The position numbers and the translations under genes were made by a program. The notes beneath the pieces are model-generated. The model saw only the letters and a list, made by a program, of their open reading frames with translations, had not been told where the DNA came from and did not search any database. A DNA stretch of 64,000 nt from Rhodanobacter sp. L36. Its GTDB lineage: Bacteria; Pseudomonadota; Gammaproteobacteria; Xanthomonadales; Rhodanobacteraceae. Location: NCBI RefSeq assembly GCF_009765755.1, contig NZ_LMUV01000011.1, forward strand, positions 1,157,576 through 1,221,575. The letters run 5' to 3'. Of the stretch, positions 59,636-64,000 are shown piece after piece (within the stretch, counting starts at the first letter, position 1; every line of letters starts with the position of its first letter).

Positions 59636-60565
59636 ATGGACCTGGCGACCGCTTCCAGCGTGCTTCGCCTGCTGGCCGACCCGACGCGCGTGCGCCTGCT
59701 GGCTTTGCTGGAGCACGAGGAACTCACCGTCGCCGAGCTGGCTTCGGTACTGCATCTGGCACAGCCGCGCGTGTCCACACACCTGGCCAAATTGAAGGAG
59801 GCGGGCCTGGTGCGCGACCGTCGCGCTGGCGTGTCTGCCTACTATCGCGCCAACAACGAAAGCGACGAGGCGCAACACGGCTTGCTGGTGTCGCTGCGCG
59901 AAAGCATCGACGACGCGCTGCTGCGCGAAGACAGTGCGCGACTCCCCGGCGTGCTCGCTCATCGCGCGCGCGAAGAAGGCTGGGCCGACACCGTGGCCGG
60001 CGACATGGAGCGGCACTATTCTCCCGGGCGCACTTGGGAAACGCTCGCGCGTTCGTTGCTGCAATTGCTCGTCACCGGCGATGTGCTGGACATTGCTTCG
60101 GGCGACGGCATCACGGCGGAATTGCTGGCGCCACATGCGCATTCCATCGTCTGCGTGGATTCAAGCGAGCGCGTGGCGGAAGCCGCTTCGAAGCGGCTCC
60201 AGTCCTTCGCCAACGTGCAGGTGATTCATGGCGACATGCATGCGCTGGAGCTCGGCAAGAAGCGTTTCGATCTTGTATTGATGCTGCACGCCCTGACTTA
60301 TGCGGAACAACCTGCGAAGGCCGTGGCCGAAGCGGCACGTGTGCTGCGCCCCGGCGGTCGCCTGCTGGCAGTCACGCTGGGACAGCACGATCACCGCGCG
60401 GCCGTCGAGCCGTTCGACCATCGCAACCTCGGCTTTCGCAGCGAGCAACTGGATGGATTCGCCCACGCCGCCGGCCTGGACGTGATCAGCTGCAATCGCG
60501 TCAGTCGCGAACGCAAGGCGCCGCATTTCGAAGTAATCAGCCTGCTCGCGCGCAAGCCGGCATGA
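59636..60565 (+). CDS. ArsR-type HTH fused to SAM-dependent methyltransferase (SahR-like regulator)
   Basis: A 309-residue protein. The start is fixed by AAGGA seven bases before the ATG. Residues 1-90 form the ArsR winged helix ([51 protein letters not shown]) and the remainder is a Methyltransf_11 domain ([49 protein letters not shown]). The fusion matches SahR-type regulators of the SAM cycle, in which the methyltransferase fold senses SAM or SAH. The metH pieces lie 40 bases downstream on the same strand, which fits that role. ArsR metal Cys sites are absent. Confidence 0.88.
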   Translation: MDLATASSVLRLLADPTRVRLLALLEHEELTVAELASVLHLAQPRVSTHLAKLKEAGLVRDRRAGVSAYYRANNESDEAQHGLLVSLRESIDDALLREDSARLPGVLAHRAREEGWADTVAGDMERHYSPGRTWETLARSLLQLLVTGDVLDIASGDGITAELLAPHAHSIVCVDSSERVAEAASKRLQSFANVQVIHGDMHALELGKKRFDLVLMLHALTYAEQPAKAVAEAARVLRPGGRLLAVTLGQHDHRAAVEPFDHRNLGFRSEQLDGFAHAAGLDVISCNRVSRERKAPHFEVISLLARKPA

Positions 60566-60605
60566 CGATTCGTCGACAAGACATGCAAGACCCGAGGACA
60601 TCCCA

Positions 60606-61682
60606 ATGAGCACCCTGCCCTTCATCCATCCCGAACGCGTCGCCCTGCTCGAACAGGCGCTGCGTCAGCGCATCCTGATTCTCGACGGCGGCATGGGCAC
60701 CATGCTGCAGGCGCATGAGCTGGATGAAAACGGATTCCGCGGCGAGCGCTTCGAACACGGTCACGATGGCCACGCACACGATCACGCCGGCAGCTGCGAC
60801 CTGAAGGGCAATAACGACCTGCTCACGCTGACCAAGCCGGACATCATCCGCGGCGTGCACGCAGCCTATCTCGAAGCCGGCGCCGATCTGGTCGAGACGA
60901 ACACCTTCAACTCCACGCGCATCAGCCAGGCCGATTACAAACTTCAGCACCTAGCATACGAGTTGAATCTCGAAGGCGCGAAGCTCGCCCGCGCTGCCTG
61001 CGATGCCATGACCGCGAAGACACCGCAACAACCACGCTTCGTGATCGGCGTGCTCGGCCCCACCAGCCGCACCGCTTCGCTATCGCCCGACGTCAACGAC
61101 CCGGGCTTTCGCAATGTCACCTTCGAAGAGCTCGCGGAAAATTACACCGAAGCCACCAACGGCCTGATCGATGGCGGCGCCGACGTGATCATGGTCGAGA
61201 CGATCTTCGACACGCTGAACGCGAAAGCCGCGCTGTTCGCTCTGAGCGAGCTGTTCCATCAGCGCGGTGCGCGCATGCCCGTGATGATTTCCGGCACGAT
61301 CACCGATCGCTCCGGACGTACGCTTTCCGGCCAGACCGCGGAAGCTTTCTACTATTCCGTGCGCCATGCGCGTCCGCTCTCGGTGGGCTTCAATTGCGCG
61401 CTCGGTGCGGACGATTTGCGTCCGCACATCCAGACGCTTTCGACCATCGCTGAAAGCTACGTCAGCACGCATCCAAACGCCGGCTTGCCGAATGCGTTCG
61501 GCGAATACGACGAAACACCCGAACACATGGCTGGCGTGATCGGCGGCTTCGCCCGCGACGGCCTGCTCAACCTGGTCGGTGGTTGTTGCGGCACCACGCC
61601 CGCGCATATCAAGGCGATCGCCGAAGCAGTGCGCGAATTTGCGCCGCGCGCGCTGCCATCGCTTGAAGTGGCCGCTGCGTGA
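60606..61682 (+). CDS. metH: Methionine synthase, homocysteine-binding subunit (split metH)
   Basis: A 358-residue protein equal to the first module of Met[12 protein letters not shown] starts it, and zinc Cys residues occur in GFNCALGA and [10 protein letters not shown]. It binds and activates homocysteine. A His-rich loop ([12 protein letters not shown]), about residues 50-62, lies between GFRGERFE and [10 protein letters not shown], where the E. coli protein has only a short linker. The rest of MetH is a separate gene, 64 bases downstream. Such a split is usual in this bacterial order. The His-rich loop may bind zinc or cobalt; that is inference. Confidence 0.93.
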   Translation: MSTLPFIHPERVALLEQALRQRILILDGGMGTMLQAHELDENGFRGERFEHGHDGHAHDHAGSCDLKGNNDLLTLTKPDIIRGVHAAYLEAGADLVETNTFNSTRISQADYKLQHLAYELNLEGAKLARAACDAMTAKTPQQPRFVIGVLGPTSRTASLSPDVNDPGFRNVTFEELAENYTEATNGLIDGGADVIMVETIFDTLNAKAALFALSELFHQRGARMPVMISGTITDRSGRTLSGQTAEAFYYSVRHARPLSVGFNCALGADDLRPHIQTLSTIAESYVSTHPNAGLPNAFGEYDETPEHMAGVIGGFARDGLLNLVGGCCGTTPAHIKAIAEAVREFAPRALPSLEVAAA

Positions 61683-61746
61683 CGTGTTTCTTTTTCGCAG
61701 ACTTTTCGGTGCGTCCGATGAGCCATGACATGGAATCCTGTTGTCG

Positions 61747-64000
<2,254 letters not shown>

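Overview
The window is high-GC, gene-dense chromosomal DNA from a gammaproteobacterium, most likely of the Xanthomonadales/Lysobacterales (Rhodanobacteraceae- or Xanthomonadaceae-like). This placement is inferred from gene content: a copL-copA-copB copper operon, a methionine synthase split into two genes behind an ArsR/methyltransferase fusion regulator, a giant NAD-glutamate dehydrogenase, a fused E1 alpha/beta 2-oxo acid dehydrogenase and short GTCATTCC-type intergenic palindromes. I see no tRNA, rRNA, prophage, transposase, integrase or CRISPR array. Both ends cut genes: the DUF1501 gene on the left lacks its start and metH on the right lacks its stop.

Layout. 1-5.9 kb: DUF1501 fragment, PadR plus sensor-domain membrane protein pair, LysR regulator divergent from a lipocalin-like secreted protein, periplasmic cyclophilin, small methyltransferase. 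5.9-13.4 kb: DUF4349 lipoprotein and ABC exporter, then a His-rich PadR regulator translationally coupled to a Fur-like protein, AsmA protein, DMT exporter. 13.4-20.1 kb: beta-propeller diguanylate cyclase, then the copper operon copL-copA-copB followed by a c-type cytochrome. 20.2-28.2 kb: RlmJ, Slp lipoprotein, CDF transporter, two small membrane proteins, an SGNH hydrolase/GH127-type glycosidase pair, YjbR and VOC proteins, GNAT. 28.3-39.9 kb: Mfd, membrane methyltransferase, 7TM diguanylate cyclase, fused E1 dehydrogenase, GNAT, glutaryl-CoA dehydrogenase, DMT transporter. 39.9-47.2 kb, the most accessory-looking part: WYL regulator divergent from a three-gene set (secreted protein, NIPSNAP-like protein, LysE exporter), DUF4142 protein, an SDR with two small downstream genes, and a lipoprotein gene lying between a relic and an intact copy of a 5'-nucleotidase gene. 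47.3-64 kb: NAD kinase, NAD-glutamate dehydrogenase, RND efflux adaptor and pump, acyl-CoA dehydrogenase, ArsR/methyltransferase regulator, split metH.

Functional themes are copper and other metal homeostasis (copLAB-cytochrome, CDF, His-rich PadR/Fur-like pair), cyclic di-GMP synthesis (two membrane sensors with GGEEF/GGEEI sites and inhibitory RxxD sites), envelope export (ABC, RND, DMT, LysE), amino-acid and acyl-CoA catabolism (GDH, glutaryl-CoA and acyl-CoA dehydrogenases, fused E1) and the methionine/SAM cycle. I found no single large unknown defence or biosynthetic system. The best leads are small: the His-rich PadR/Fur-like pair with an operator over its promoter, the cytochrome attached to the copper operon, the nucleotidase relic flanking a lipoprotein gene, and a 50-residue membrane protein gene in the SDR operon.
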